Shown: positions 1-25,500, numbered from the stretch's first letter. The stretch is DNA of 64,000 nucleotides from Brugia malayi (GCF_000002995.4 NW_025062477.1:5862649-5926648); one strand, 5' to 3'. The notes: generated by a model not told the origin, from the sequence alone. Made by a program: numbers and translations.

Positions 1-908
1 TTATTTTGGTCAGAACGAGTGAGAGAAGGAGAGGGAGAGAGAGAAGAAGAGATTACTAAAGTGTAATGACAATGAATTTATTAATTATAAATAATTATTG
101 AAAAATTATTCATTTTTTTCTAATTCTCATGTTTTTTTCTTTATTATCTTACTTTTTGTTTTCCAGTCGAATGTTTTGAAAATTTTTTGTTTGTTTATTT
201 CTTTTAAAAAAAAAAAAAAAAACTTTAAAAAGAATTTTTTTTTTTTTTGTTTTCATCATAATTCTTTACAATTCAAAATATTTTTGCATGTATTGTTAAT
301 TTAGACTTCTACAATATCTTCGTGCACTGTAACAGTGAAGTATTTATGTTTTATAATAAAATATTAATTAAGAACTCCAAATTCTAATCAGTCATTCCTG
401 GGTATTTGTGAATTTTCTATAAATACTTATGGTTTTTTTTTTTTTTTTTTTTTGCTAAAAATTTAATTATTGGGTTTAGTTTTTATTGGCGTTATCATTC
501 CTTTTGCTGTATTTTGTTACTCTTTAGTATCCAATAATTGATAAATCTTCATCACTTTTTGTTTCAATTTTCATGAAATGTATTCATTTTTTTTAAATTT
601 ATTTCAGTATATACTTAATGGATTAAAAAAAATATAAGTTGATGGATGCTATCGATGGTATATCGTGGGATATTAAAAAGTTTTTATTTTTTTAATTTTT
701 GAGTCGTCGGAATTTTTGCTAACAGGATGTGAAAGATAGAAACGTTAAATTAATAATGTATTATTATTCTCAGGCATTACTCGTTTATACTTTTGGATGC
801 AAATTAAATAAACAAATAAATGATTATTGCATGTAATTGTCAAATATTTATACACAATTTAGTACTTCAGATTTGATTATTCCTTTTATTTGTATTTGTA
901 TTTGCATG

Positions 909-941
<33 letters not shown>

Positions 942-2768
942 TTTAAGTTTACTTTTTAATTTCTTTTCCATTTACTTCTTTTTTTATTATGTTATCTTTC
1001 ATTTGAACCTACAATTTGAGGTATTTTTAAAATTTTTAGTTTTTCATAAATTTTTGAAAACATTCTAAATTTTAAAATATTTTAGATTTCAATAAGTTTT
1101 AAAATTTATTGAAATTTTCACTATTGCTTAAATTTAATTTGATTGAATTTAAAACAAAAATTTTTTCAAGTTCTTTATGTAAATTATTTTTAATTATGAT
1201 AATTTAAATTTATTAATATCTGTATATATATATATATATATTTTTTTTTTGGTTTTTAATTTAATAATAATTCGCTTTTATCCTTAATTATCAATTCAAC
1301 TGTATTACTCATCAATTGATGCATCTCGTAATTAAGTTTATACTGGTTTATGTTTACGATTGATTTTCTAAATTGGAAGTAGATAGTTAGGAATAAAAGT
1401 TTGCGCCTTTAGTGTTTTCCTGCCGAAAGCGCCATTTTTTTTTTCTTACACATTCTCCAATGAAATAATTGTTGAATGAGAAAAAAATTCTATCTAGCAT
1501 TATGTTTTCAAAAGTAACAAATGGTAGTTTTCTCTTTTACTCTGTGCCTCATCTGTTTTCATTTATCTTTTTTTTCAATCAATTTTGAACTTAAACTGTT
1601 AAAATTTAATGTTTTTAATTGTTTAAGACGTTTCACTATAGGAATGTAAAAATATAATTTCTAAACTTTAATTCTTCATTTTTTTTTTTTTTTTAAGAAT
1701 AATATTTTTACTAATAATATTTCAAATGAACTATCAAATATTTCAACTTATTTGAAAAAATTTCATACAACAAAAATGAATGCTAATAGGCATATTATAC
1801 GGTGAGAAATTGAGTTACAATTGAGAAATAATAAGTCAACAAATATCTCAGGTTGAATTCATTACTCTGAATGTGATTAGTAAATTCTTTCTATAAGGAA
1901 ATGAGTTAGTAAGTCGAATAAACACTTAATTTTAATTGTTAATTATTGTTATTAATTGCAGGATTTATCATAATTAATGTTAAATATTAGATTTGTTTGG
2001 TATTTCGATAAATAATTAAGGTTTATATATATATATATATATGTAAATATGATAAAAGTACTAACTACTCTTTTATATCAGTTTAATATTTTATGTTTTT
2101 GAGTTAGCGAAACATTCCAGCAACATGAAATCTTCCAAATATAATTTTAAGTTATTATATATTGTTTAAAAATAGTAATAATATATGAATAAATAGATAA
2201 TAATTACTTATTAGCTGGGATATTTTAATATTTGGATTCTAATTTTATTCAGCAATACTTAATATTTCGGTCAATATTTTATGAATATGCTTGTATATTG
2301 ATTGAAGCATTGCAAAAAGACATCTGAAAATTTTTATTCAAAAAAAAAGGAAAGAAATTACGTTTTGAAATTTTAGCTAAAAATCGAATTAAATGCATGA
2401 AGCATCTGTTATTGTTAAAGCTTTTAAAATGAATAGCAGTCGAAATTAGTTGTGTTGTTTAACTAATTTTAGTTTTATTGATTTCACTTTTTTTTTTTGT
2501 ATTCTCCTCAAAAGCGATACGAAAGTGCTAATTTAACAGTATTGTAAATGCTCAAATTGCTAAAATTGAAGAAATTTTGATCATTTCGATGAGTTTTTTT
2601 TTTTTGATTTTCTTTATATATTTTTCTTTGCTTCTTTTTGCAACATAGAACCTTTTTTATTCGTATTTCTTTTTGCCTTTAACATCACAGCAACTGTTAT
2701 CGTGTTAAATATGCATTAATCTGTTATTTTGTCTTTTCTTGCAACATTATAGCTCTTGAAATTATATT

Positions 2769-2811
<43 letters not shown>

Positions 2812-3095
2812 AAAAAAATAAAATAATGTGCTAAAATATCGATTTAAATATTCAGTTAATATAATTTATTAATAATTGTTATAAAGTGAAAAAGAATGGC
2901 CAGAATTTTACAAACTTCTCTATTTTGTAAAAAATATCATGCGGGTATCATCAATTAGTTGATACCATGATTTGCAGATATTTGATGACGGCATCAATTT
3001 TATGTTATTCATATTTTAATTGTTATCTGTTTATTTCCTTATTTATTTATTTTTTTGTTTAAAATATATGAATTTGATAATCGAGAAAAAGGAAG
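1..3095. other. Upstream non-coding region of the Ca2+-pump gene
   Basis: No convincing coding exon is seen on either strand. The stretch is strongly AT-rich, with T runs (for example about 431-453 and 909-934) and TA dinucleotide runs near 1224, 2026 and 2772. It presumably holds the promoter and 5' leader of the pump gene that starts at 3096, but no clear TATA box or trans-splice acceptor could be singled out. A short hairpin at 2944-2966 is the only compact structure noticed. Confidence 0.5.
2772..2808. repeat. (TA)n microsatellite
   Basis: An uninterrupted TA dinucleotide run of about 18 units lies 290 bp upstream of the pump start codon. Shorter TA runs occur at about 1224-1241, 2026-2042, 14936-14952 and 34600-34617. 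Confidence 0.9.
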
Positions 3096-14041
<10,946 letters not shown>

Positions 14042-14067
14042 AACTTATCAATTTATGTGTTATATTG

Positions 14068-14073
14068 AATAAA
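14068..14073 (+). terminator. AATAAA polyadenylation signal of the Ca2+-pump gene
   Basis: A canonical AATAAA lies 27 bp after the TGA stop at 14039-14041, in a T/A-rich context typical of short nematode 3' UTRs. Confidence 0.7.
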
Positions 14074-15533
14074 ATTTAGTTGAAAGTTTTATATCATAAA
14101 AAAAAAGTTGAAGAGAAATTCTAATGGTCTTTTTCTTCTTGATCTATCGTCACCGATCGGAATAAAATGATTATGTAAGCTGATAATATAAACTTCATTA
14201 TATCCAGATATCACTGTTACACTTAGGTACCTTGATCATTATAGTAACAGAACTTTAATAACATCTCTATTTATGCAGGTTTTTTTTTTTCTCTCTCTCT
14301 CTCTTTTACAATGGAAAAATGTATAATTTAGGAATTTGTTGAAATTTTAGAAAACCATTTCTTTCTAATTTTCTATAATATTTATTTATCTTCTTCATTG
14401 AATATTTCTTCTGTATTTTTTTATTTTGTACAAATTTGTAGTATTATGTAGGTTATGAACGTTAGGTCCTAAAGTAATTAATAATTGTTCTACAAAATTT
14501 TCTATTTGAAAAAAAAATCTCAAATTTCTTTTGAATTTGCAAAGTTATACAATGAAATCAGCATCAATTTATTCAAGTTTATTTAAGGGAACTTCAGGGT
14601 TTTTTTTTCAGATCGATTATTTTATTTCATTATCTTCTCTTGTATGTAATCGAATTACATGTTTATTTTCAAATATTTCATGTCAGAAAAAAAATTATTT
14701 CCGAATATGAACATTTTCATTTTAAACATATCAGTGTAATTAAATTAGATTATGAATAGGTAACGGCTAATTTTACTATATATATGTATACAAGTTTGAT
14801 ATTTTTAAAAACAAGAAGCTTCTTTCAGTTTTTTTCAAAGAAACAAAAATAAAGGCCTCTCACTTATTTCATTCTTGTGTTTAGTTTTTTTTATTAACTT
14901 GCTTATATAAGCACATTGCAATTTTTGTTATCTTTATATATATATATATATATTTTATTTTTTATTTTTTGAATTAAAAACTGCTAACAGCTGGGAATTG
15001 TACATTTATCATTTTATCTATATATTTGTAGTGATGTATGCAAAAGTGGGCAAATATTTGATTCGAAAAAATCATGATAATGATAGCAATCTTCTCTAAT
15101 TCTTAAAAAAAAAAACTCCCATTCTCACCAAATACCATCAAAGCCTGACAAAACACACACAATAGATAATTTTGTTTTCCAATAATATAAATTTGTTGTT
15201 AACTATTTTCCACTTCATTTATCCAATTTTTCATTTATGAAAATAAGTAGAAAAGTAGAAATTGAAAAACAAAAAATGAACGATACAAAGCATTAACAAA
15301 TTAGAAAAATATCTGCTAAAAATGGATATTAACGAGAATAAGAAAGATTTTCATTTTCTTTCCTGTCTAAGCAAATAATTTTTATCTAATTTTCAATTTT
15401 TGTTAACGATAAGAAACAATAAGAGATCAAAATTAAGAAACTGAGATGAGTGCTATCGTTTGTTAACAATTTTCCGCATAAATAATCAATGTGAAAACAC
15501 ACTAGAGTTTCGCTGTTCTTCGCTTTTCTATCA
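14074..15533. other. Convergent intergenic region
   Basis: Space between the plus-strand pump gene and the minus-strand LSM6 gene. It holds AT-rich sequence, a CT run at about 14289-14303 and a TA repeat near 14936-14952. No exon-like stretch was found on either strand. Confidence 0.6.
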
Positions 15534-16335
15534 TTAACGCTTTTGTGTACTGATATAAAGTACTGAAATTGAGTATGCCAAAAATTATCATTTTAAATGG
15601 AATTATAAGATGATGAAAATTTCGTTTGTTATTACTATGTATAACACCTCAATATAAAGGAATAGTTTTATTTATAATTTTGTATTTCCTTACTCTTTTT
15701 CCTTCGTTTAATTTATTTAAAATTTAAATTCAAAAATAAACCATTATTTCCCCGAATGAATGCATCGCCATATTTGTTTTTCAGCTGTCCATTTGAGTAT
15801 TCCTCCGTTTGCTCCAATGCTATATTCATGAAACCGTCCAAACATGATAAAATACCTGATAATAATAATTATAACTTTTTTTTTTTTGATAGGATTAGGT
15901 TATATTGCATACCAAAAAGATCTGCTTTACACTCTATCCGATTTGTCATGTTAAACTTTCGGAATGTATTTTTTCTTTTTCCTGATAAAATCATAGTTGC
16001 TCTTAAAATTATATAAAGTGTTTCAAATTAGAAAGCTAAATCTTGACCTATATCAGATGCCAAATTTGCTCAACATTTTAACAAGTGAATTTCCACAAAT
16101 ACTACCACTATTTTTACTGCTGTTCCATAAACTTTCATATTACAATAAGACTTCTTAAAGCAGTACAGTGATATAAATAATGTTCAGAAACATCAAGTTC
16201 AAAAAAAAAAAAATTTCAAAAATCAGTAAAATCCTCGCGTATACCTCGGTAATCGATGCCAGAATTTAGCTTCACTACGACAGGTTTTCCAATAATTTGC
16301 TTCAAAAACTCACTTGGATTTTGTCGCCGACTCAT
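15534..16335 (-). CDS. lsm-6: U6 snRNA-associated Sm-like protein LSm6, 3 exons
   Basis: Subunit of the heteroheptameric LSm rings: LSm2-8 binds the U6 snRNA 3' end in the nucleus and LSm1-7 promotes mRNA decapping in the cytoplasm. Minus-strand exons are 16335-16245, 15855-15742 and 15562-15534, in consistent phases, giving 77 residues against about 80 in human LSM6. The Sm1 motif (KPVVVKLNSGIDYRG, then LDGFMNIALEQ) spans the exon 1/2 junction, and the Sm2 motif (FIRGNN then VLYIS) spans exons 2/3. The protein stops after STQKR. The ATG sits directly after a TTTCAG acceptor (16337-16336), so either SL trans-splicing delivers the start codon next to the leader or an untranslated upstream exon exists. 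All exons are 114 bp or shorter, which explains why no long reading frame marks the gene. Identity is near certain from sequence resemblance. Confidence 0.95.
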
Positions 16336-19331
16336 CTGAAATTAAAAAGTGAAAAGTAAAAATGAACATAAAAATTTTCATGAGAAATTATCTTTTCATG
16401 ATGAATTAAATATTTTAATCAATCGATGAGTTTATATTCTTTCACGTGTTGCCTACCGTATTGCGTGCTACAACCATTTCCGTTATCAAGTTCCAGTTAT
16501 AAGGATGAGGAACGGTTTAGACACATATCAATGCAATAACATTTAACTTCGGAAGTTTCAATAGTTGAAGCAACAATCCGTATGCTGAATGTTAAATGAT
16601 TATAAGTAATGGGAAGACTGAACATCTTAACGGTCAATGAATTAAACCAAATCATCAATTCATCTATCAGAAGATCCGTTACTTCCAATTATCACTAATT
16701 AATTATAACCATTCCGGAATCTTCACTAAATCCTTGATGGAAAACTGGTACTGATTTCCAGTTAGCGTTAATTATTTATTTCATTTCGGAACTTTATCAA
16801 ATTGTTGACAAAGCAATCAATACTTATTTCTATTTATCACTAATTAATCATATTGATTTCAAAACCTTCACCAAATACTTGATAAAGGAAACTGGTATCT
16901 TGCATTGATATATCAATATATCATCATCATCATCATCCATATTTTCAGCTAATCACAACTGCTTAACTATTTTTTGAACAGTAAATACAATTTAATCCGA
17001 AAAGAATCAAATTTCAACCTCCATTTATTTATATAAATATTTTAATTAAAAATGAATAAAACAACTATACCGTTTTCAACTTGTTCTTTGATGTATTGTA
17101 AATATTTTGGCTGAATGAGAACTCGACTCAATCCAATATTATCCTTCCAATTGTTAAAATTTTCCAATCTAAACGATTAGTAAAAGCTTACATAACAGCA
17201 ATTAATCCAACTGTAATTAAATATGTGTGCCAAATCAAAATCCTTATTTTAATCTCATTAGAACAACTCTTTCTCATTATTCTAAGACTTAAATTACTCA
17301 GGTATCTAAAAAAAAAAAAAAAAAAGAATTCATCTGCATTACATTATCATAAGGACTAAAAATAATCATATTAAAATTGAGATGAAATCACAAATTATAC
17401 TACTTCTATTAAAAGAAAAGGCAAAATGATTTCGATAATTTAAAATAATCATTTTACAGACTACAATAATCAGAAGAAACCTCTCCTTCAGACTCTCTAC
17501 CTCACTAATTACTCCAACTTATTTATCTATCATTAATTACTAAGTATTTTAGAAAGTGTTAATTAGCATTGATAATGATAAGAATCGCTTATAAGAAATG
17601 TCAATGCCTTATTGTTTGGAACAACATGGAAACTATTCTTATTAACCATCTCACACTCAGTTTTCCTCTATGCTAAAATTTGAAGATAAAGAAAATGAAA
17701 ATTAGCTTAGTAAAATAAGACAGTCTTTTTGTTTTCTTCCTGTTACATATACATATTTCTCAATCAACCAATCGATCAATGAATTAGCCAATCAGCCAAT
17801 CAATCAGTTTTCATCCACCTGTAGTTCGTCTGTAGTGTTAGTTAACCATTTAAATATAATGATAAAAAGAATTCCAAAAAAATGGAAATGAGCCCTTCTT
17901 TTGTTACAATTCATGATCTCTTTTACATACATTTTTTCAAAAATTACAATTTCCACTGCATATGAAAAAAGAAACATTTGAAACATACAGGTAGACAGAC
18001 CGATACATACATGCACATACACACACATGCACGCGCATACATACACATAAATTTCAATTTTCAATTTATTTTCTAAACCAAATCACATAAAGACATAGAT
18101 TTAAAAGATGATAATAGAGCACTAAAAAGGAGTAAAAAGGCGAAAAAAAGATCCTGAAACAAAATTTGATTCCACATTTTTCTACAAATGAAATAATTTG
18201 ACACAAAATATTGATTGGATCACATTAATATTACATCACAACATATCATAGATATAATAATCTCCTCGTTCAATTCTTCTCTTTCATTTAACATTCAATA
18301 ATTTCTTTTTCCTCTCTATTATCCATTCCCTTTATATCTTTCAATGAACAGCATTTACCGCCACAGAAAATAATCACATTTATTTTTATTTGATCAAGTT
18401 TGGCACAAGCAATTCAATCACTAGTCAAAAGTCAGATGATACAATAAATGATAAATTAATTAATTGGTGAAAGAATGGATGAATCGATATCTACTTGTGC
18501 CAAAATTTCTTCCAACGACAATTTGTCTATTGAAATTATTTGACATTATCAGGCAGAAAAAAAAAAGAAAAGTTTTGATTAGTAAAATGGAAAAATTGAA
18601 GAGAAGGGGATGAAGGAAGACATTTGAAACTTTCCATTCTTTTGAAAAAAGAGAAACAGTTGCGATGCAAAGTAGCAGATGATGATAATTTACGAAAACT
18701 AAGCTTATAAATTTCAAAACAAATAAAAGGATGGAGTTTAAGTTCCAAAAAAAAGTTCAAAATTATCCAAAATTCATGCAAAACTTTATAAATTTAGAAA
18801 TACCTCAAGCAAATAATTTTCTGAAGCCTTCCGTTTAGGAAGAAATGAAAAACAAATGAACTCCAATTTTAAATCTATTACGACTTTTGTAATTGTTTAA
18901 ATTTATTCGAAGCTTTCTGTTCAAGTGAAAAAATTTCCTGGAAGGGAATTTCGAAATTCGATGAACAAAAAGAAAGTCTTTTGGGCTTATATAAAAGAAA
19001 TAAAAATGATTTTTCTACTGTTTTTTTTTTTTTTTTTTTTAAGTCTGAACTTTTCAAGGAAGAGGAAAACATTATGGAAATTTTGATAATATAATACTTC
19101 ACAGTTGTCATCACCCCGTTTTCTTTGATAGATCAGAAAACAAATCAATTTTGCGAGAAAAGTGCTGGGCGAACAAATGAAGAATAGAAGAAAAAAGTGA
19201 CAAAAGGAAAAAAAAAACAGCACTTTGCTTCGCAAAAGAAATTTTGAGCGGTAACGAAGTCATTTTTTTTATTTTTGTTTTCTGAAAATTTCCATTTTCA
19301 TATTTAAATTAACCAATTTCAAATTCTAGTA
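16336..19331. other. Intergenic region between LSM6 and the UBE2R gene
   Basis: About 3 kb of AT-rich DNA between two minus-strand genes. It contains a small CAT/ATC repeat (16920-16940), a CAAT-rich repeat near 17760-17805, an alternating CA/CATA-rich block near 18000-18050 and A or T homopolymers. No coding exon was recognised. The gap is long for a compact nematode operon, so independent promoters are likely (inference). Confidence 0.5.
19268..19273 (-). terminator. AATAAA polyadenylation signal of the UBE2R gene
   Basis: On the minus strand an AATAAA lies about 60 bp downstream of the TGA stop (19334-19332), embedded in an A-rich run. Confidence 0.55.
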
Positions 19332-22300
19332 TCAATTCTCGCCTTGTCCACTATCTTCCGCATTTTCTTCATATTCTTCTTCATCATCTAAAAATACGAA
19401 TATTTTAATTTATCACACGTTCTTAACCAAATTTATCAACTTCTGTTACAAAAGATTAATTGCAAAAAGAACTGAAAAGCTCTAAGCATACATGTATAAT
19501 ATATTGCTATGTGTTGGCTAGCAATAATTAAGCGATCTATCAAGAATCTAATCAATCAATCAACAAAATCCCTGCTATCATTTTTCTCTTTCTTTGAAAA
19601 AATGATGAAATAATAGCAATATTCCCACACTCCATTCCATATCAATTAGTCATTTCCTTCATTCCTTTCTTTTTTTTTTTCTTTTGAGAAATTTCGAGAA
19701 ATAGCTTCGAAAAACAATTTAATTATCCTTATTTCATTAATTTCTTTCAGAAATCTTTCAGAATATAAAGTTAACATATCAGATAGGTATAAAGCATCGA
19801 ATAGAAAGCAATCGATGATGATAATAATTAAATATTTCACATACCACTCTCATCACCATAATCATAATAATCTTCATCGAGATCGAAGGCATCTGTACAA
19901 TCATCATTTGGTTTAGGCGCTGTTTTAATGCAATATTCTTCTAATGTTTCCGGCACAACGACTCCATCCTTTTCAGCATCGAGACGGGATGCTTCCACTT
20001 GTTTTCTGAAAAACAAATAATTAGTTATTTGGAAATTAGTCGCATAAAATTTTTGATAGATGAAAAGATAATTCCGGATAATGTTTTCACATTTTATTAT
20101 TTCACAGAAATAATTGGAGAAAAGAATGATTTAAAAAAGAAAATCCAAAAATGTCTCGATAATTATTATAGTCTATAATGACTCGAATTTCAAAACGTTT
20201 TGTTCATTTCACGAACATAATTGTTCCATACACATTTCGCTTCTCTCCTAGCAATATTAGAATGAAGTCACGGTATAGCTATATGTAAAATTCGATATCT
20301 ATCACAAATGTATTGCAATTGTGAAAAATCGTTCGAATCCCAAAAATTTTTTCCAGACAATTCTCCATAAATGCTACAAAGAGATGGAAAATTTTGTGAG
20401 ATTCCTAAAGATATATTATATGATTTAAGAAAAATTCCAAAATCTCTAATAAAGTTCATAAATTTACCTTACAAGACGTGCATATTCATCATTTTCACCA
20501 CCTGATTCTTTCCATTTTCTATACATAACTGATGCATCCACATTTGCCGGCGATGAAGTATTTGGTTCATTTAACAGTGATATTACCGAAAGTAAAATTG
20601 TCCTAAAATGATATTATATTTTGTTTATTTTCTTTTCATTCTCGTTCCTCTTCTATTTTTTTCTCGAAAAATATAGTTAAAAATGAAAATATAGTATCGA
20701 CTTCTAAGAATTTAATACTCTAATAAACTTATCTTCAACATCCTTTCTATATTCTTCAAAGTTTGAATTCATATATAACAACTCAATAACTTTTGAATTT
20801 TTAATGTACTTCACAGTATAATATATATCATTTAAAATGTTATCTACAATGAAAAATATTTAGCTGCAACAAAAGTATGAAGCACTTAAATATTGTTTAA
20901 ATATTAAAACAAAATCATTTGAAAAGAAAACTGCTGCAGAAGTCATGATATGCATCAACTGTTTCAAAAATTTCTCCATTATTTGATTTACCTAACATTT
21001 TGCGTCGGATTCCAACGTTCGCAAGCAAGTTCACCACTATGAGGATCATCAACAGGTGGATGTAAAATACTGATACAGAGATCACCGTTCTGAAAATAAA
21101 ACTTCAATTTTAAGATTTTATATTTTCTTTCAAAAAGTTGAGAAGCAACAAGTCTCATACCTCATATACATTTGGATGCCAAACTTTGTTGAGGAATTTG
21201 ATCGATGGAGGAGCATATGGATAATTAGATGGAAATTTCAAGATTGCTTTGAAATAGCCACCCTGAAAGCGAGGTCAATCAGTTATTACTGGAATTTCAA
21301 TTTATGAAAATTAGGAAAAAACGAAATATTCAAATTTCGTGATAGCTATTCCTAAGACTTGAACAAAAGCAAAAGGGTAATAAAACAAAATTGAGAATTA
21401 TAATTTTTCCGGTAAAAATGATAGTTTAACTTTCTTTAACAACATCAGGAATTATTTTCCAACGTTTCTACCAAACATGAATGTAACCTAAGACACAGTA
21501 TGTACTTGGTAAAAATATTCCCATCTTATACCAGCAAATATTAATGTATTTTACAAATATTAATTGTGAAAAATAGGTAGAGATTAGACGAATGATACAA
21601 TCTAAACAAAATTTTAAATTTTTATTAGAAAACAAACATATCAGATAGAACTGTAGCTAAGGAAATTTGACCGTTATTGCATTCAAGGTAAGCATGTGAC
21701 AAACAACAGCAACTGAATAACACAATAAGACCGTATCCGCTTACTTTGAGCATCATAGATAATTTTAGTAAAGGAATAAAAAAGTAAACTACACTCAATC
21801 TAAATTTCTATTCATTATTCCACTTAGCCAAATGTCAATTTTTTCGATCTAAAATCCATTAATCTCTAATCTCAGATTGTTTTCCTTATCAACTGACTGA
21901 TATTACAATTACATACCTGATATAGTGTTCCAGGTGGACCATACAATGCGACAGTCCACACGAACATATTGTCCTCATTGGCCGTCACCGTAAAACCTTC
22001 AACAGGTGATGTCTGCAAGCCTTTTAGCTCCAATGTTAAAGCCCGGATGGCCCCTAAAATAAAAATACAGCCTATTTATTTAAATAAACAACAGCAGAAA
22101 TGCAAGTAATTTCAGACTAGCATAAGTGACTTTTTCAGTTAATTGCAAAAAACTAAAAATATCATCAAATTTCTGTTACTGGACTGTCCGTACAATGGAC
22201 TGTTTATTCAATACAACCAAACAATCCATGTTTAGCATAAAAGTGATAAGTCAGAAGAAATTCATGATGCTAACTGTCGCATTAGCTGACGTCATCAGTT

Positions 22301-22457
22301 ATATTTTATGACAAACACAGATGAATGTTTTTTTCAATTTTTTTTTTTTTTTTAATATTCCAAAACATAAACAACCAAATAAAAAAAAAAAAATATATTT
22401 ACCTGCGCATGAACCACTTGTACCCTGAGAACCCATCAAAGATGAAGCACTACTCAT
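19332..22457 (-). CDS. ubc-3: Ubiquitin-conjugating enzyme E2 R (Cdc34/UBE2R type), 7 exons
   Basis: E2 that works with SCF-type cullin-RING ligases and builds ubiquitin chains on cell-cycle and signalling substrates. Minus-strand exons: 22457-22403, 22053-21917, 21262-21161, 21089-20992, 20602-20468, 20005-19845, 19387-19332; phases agree and give 247 residues (human CDC34 and UBE2R2 are 236-238). The UBC fold starts at about residue 20 ([12 protein letters not shown]). The HPN triad is present (WHPNVYE) and the catalytic Cys is about residue 103 in [12 protein letters not shown]. It is followed by the acidic-loop insertion diagnostic of this family ([16 protein letters not shown]). The C-terminus is an acidic tail (about 205-247) rich in Asp, Glu and Tyr, which in Cdc34 binds the cullin basic canyon. 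The start was chosen as the ATG that opens the first phased exon. A TTTTTAG acceptor at 22577-22576 could be the 5' UTR trans-splice site. Confidence 0.96.
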
Positions 22458-22575
22458 TTCGTTTTTTGTAATTAAATGTTTTTGCAAACACAACAATATA
22501 CTGGCAGGATGGAAATAAGAAGTATCACAGGTAAAACGCGACAGGAACACGCCACGACACTTATATGCCTCGGAA
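22458..22575 (-). promoter_or_regulatory. Probable 5' UTR and trans-splice acceptor of the UBE2R gene
   Basis: A T-rich tract ending in TTTTTTAG (AG at 22577-22576) lies 118 bp before the start codon. The stretch between is more GC-rich than its surroundings, as expected for transcribed leader. It could be an SL trans-splice acceptor or the 3' end of a 5' UTR intron; the sequence alone does not decide. Confidence 0.35.
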
Positions 22576-25500
22576 CTAAAAAATATAATTATACATATAA
22601 ACTTGTTTCGTAACAACTCAATCGTAATAACCACGTATACACAATAAATATTTACAACTTATAAAGACGTATAACGAATCTGATTAATATTAATTCAGTA
22701 AATAAGCTTTAATGCAATATATTGCTTAAATTAATAAACTATTTAACTCCTATATTACTTATTTTAATTATAATAATACAAAATGTATTTATTCATACAT
22801 CTAAATCATTTCAATTCATTTAAAACTATATTTACCAAATTGATAAAACGACCGTTTATCTAATTCAACAAATTTTTGTGACACAAATACAATTATCCGA
22901 TATGCATGCACACATGTATGCTTGGATGTGTGTGTGTGTGTGTGTTTGTTTGTACGTTTCAACTACATCGATTGACAAATCAGGAAAGAAATTAATCAAT
23001 CAAACGACAAAAATTACGTTAAAGATAGTATAACAGAATGTGACACGGTATTTACATAAAAATACTTCGAATTTAACCGGAAGAAATATTCAACCAACCG
23101 GAATAATGAACGAATGTAATTGATACTATATGCTGATAAAGGATTGTTATAAATGGTATTTGCCTTAGCATTTACAATTATTGTTTACAAACAATCTATC
23201 TTCACTAAGCTAAAAAAAATTTCACAAAGGTTAATAAAGCTTCCCATTAGGAATAACTTGAAAATTAAATTTCTCCCATATAAAAACGATTCTTTATAAC
23301 TAACAACTACTTACCACTAATAATTTCCATCTAAGATTTTTAATCATCTAATTTGTTACCTACATTTTATATAATTTCATTTTAATTCACTAACATATTA
23401 AGAAAAAACAGTTTGCTATGCTAAAATGGAAAACTAACAATTGCGGATTTTTTCATCGAATTAAAAATAAAAGAAATTATAAAATATCTTTGAGCTGACT
23501 GCTAGTAAACTTGCTGAAACAATATAAAGATTAATTGCGTATAATATGCAAACGGCTTTTAAACTAATAGAAGAGATCAAATTTCTTCCTATCAATAAGA
23601 ATCATTTGCTACCAATTATACAAACATTTCGACAAATATTTCTCATTCCTCGTTTTAGTATCAGGAAAAAATTGGATATTCTTTATAAAAAAATGAGAAG
23701 TTAGCTTCAAAAAACATTCTTTATGGATATTAAAAAATTGCATTCTTCCTTCTCTATCGAAATTACATGGAAATTAAAATAGTTTTTGGACATTTCGGAA
23801 AAACGATAATAATTATTATTATTACAATCACAATAATATAAGTATTATGATTACTATTACTATTACCAACACTGCTATTAAACCCTTACTTTCTCACTAT
23901 ATTTCGTCCAGTATTTTATGAATAACTTAAATGACAACAGAGACGATTAATTCTTTGTCCAAGCTACTTTTTTCTTCTTACTACCATATCTAAGATCATT
24001 TACAAACAAAAAACTCCTGAAAGAAACAAAATGTAAGTTGAAAAGTTCTGAAAAACGGATCTATTAATAAAAGCTAAATGATAATCAAATTAAAAGAAGA
24101 AAGATGTTCCAGTATTAGATTTGAAGATGATATTGGAATATTCCTAATCAATTAACTCATTTCATTTTTTACTTACTTCAATTGAAATGACTAAACTCAA
24201 GCATATTATCAATACAAATTAACAAAATTGTTGATATTGAATTATCATTTAAAATACCATCGAATATTTTCTCAATAATGAAACAAAATTAATTACAAGA
24301 ATGAAACAAGAAAGAAGCTCCTACAATTTACTATTTTAATAATTTTTACAATATATCATAACATTTTTCAACTTTATCATTTTAATCATAATATATTTCC
24401 TAATATTCCATCTACTACAAAATGATATATAACCTTATTGCAGTATGAATTAGAAAATAAACAAAGAAGAGAGAAAAAAAAAGTGAGAAATAAATTAAAC
24501 AAACCTTACATAAAAAATACACCAAAACTGAAATATCAATGAAAGCTATCAGTTTAGGCTTGAAACATCTCTCATACATACTATTCTTCATTAAAGTTTC
24601 TGTCTTCATTGCAATATATATACATACACGTATAAGCGTGTGTGTGCATGTGTGCATGTGTGTACGCGTATGTATGTATGTGGCTGTCCATATGTTTATT
24701 AGTTAAGACAGCTGTTTTTTACTTCTATTTGTAAAGAAAAAAAGAATTAGTCGATTATGCATAAACGTAATGTAAACGTTTAAAATAACGAGCATTATAC
24801 ATCAGACATTCAAAAAAAGAAGAGGAAAATGAAGAAAAGCAAAAAAAAAAAAAAATTCGAAATAGGTCAAAAAGAGCAAAAAATATTGTAATATTATCAT
24901 TTAAATTTTAATGAAATGAAAAAGATAAATAAAAGAGGAACAATTGCTGTATAAAGAAGTATGAAAAAAGAAAAAAACATTTTTTTTTTTTTTTTTTTTT
25001 TTTGTGAAGAGAACAAAAAAGAAGGAAAAATAAAAATGACACACGTTTGCATTTTTTTTCTGATCAATTACCAATCAAACGAATGTGAAGTTTAAAACAA
25101 ATTATGCGATTGCAAATATTTATCTTATGCAAAAAAAATCCTAAAAAAGAAAAATTGAAAATCAATTGATTTTAAAATTAAAAAATTTTATAATCTTTTT
25201 AATGAAATCTTTAATATCAAGATTTTCTTACATTTTTAAAAGTTCAGAAATTACACAAATGATATCATATCATATATCAACATTTAACCAAATACAAATA
25301 TAATCTTGAAATGTTAATCTTTCCGCATTTAGTCCTTTTTTTTAATTTATTTATATTATTTTTTTTTTAAAAGAATCTTTATCGCATAAATGTGAAAAAA
25401 GTACTTTACAATTGAGATTTGTTCATAAAAAAACATCAAGCACAAATGAGATTTGTTAATAAAAAACATCAAGCACATACATCATGTTTATCCTAGTTCT

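Noticed and set aside
15756..16016. 86-codon plus-strand frame
   Set aside because: Antisense of LSM6 exon 2, whose Sm motifs are unmistakable.
20331..20340. GTTCGAATCC resembling a tRNA T-loop box B
   Set aside because: No box A at the right distance and no acceptor-stem pairing; it lies in a UBE2R intron.
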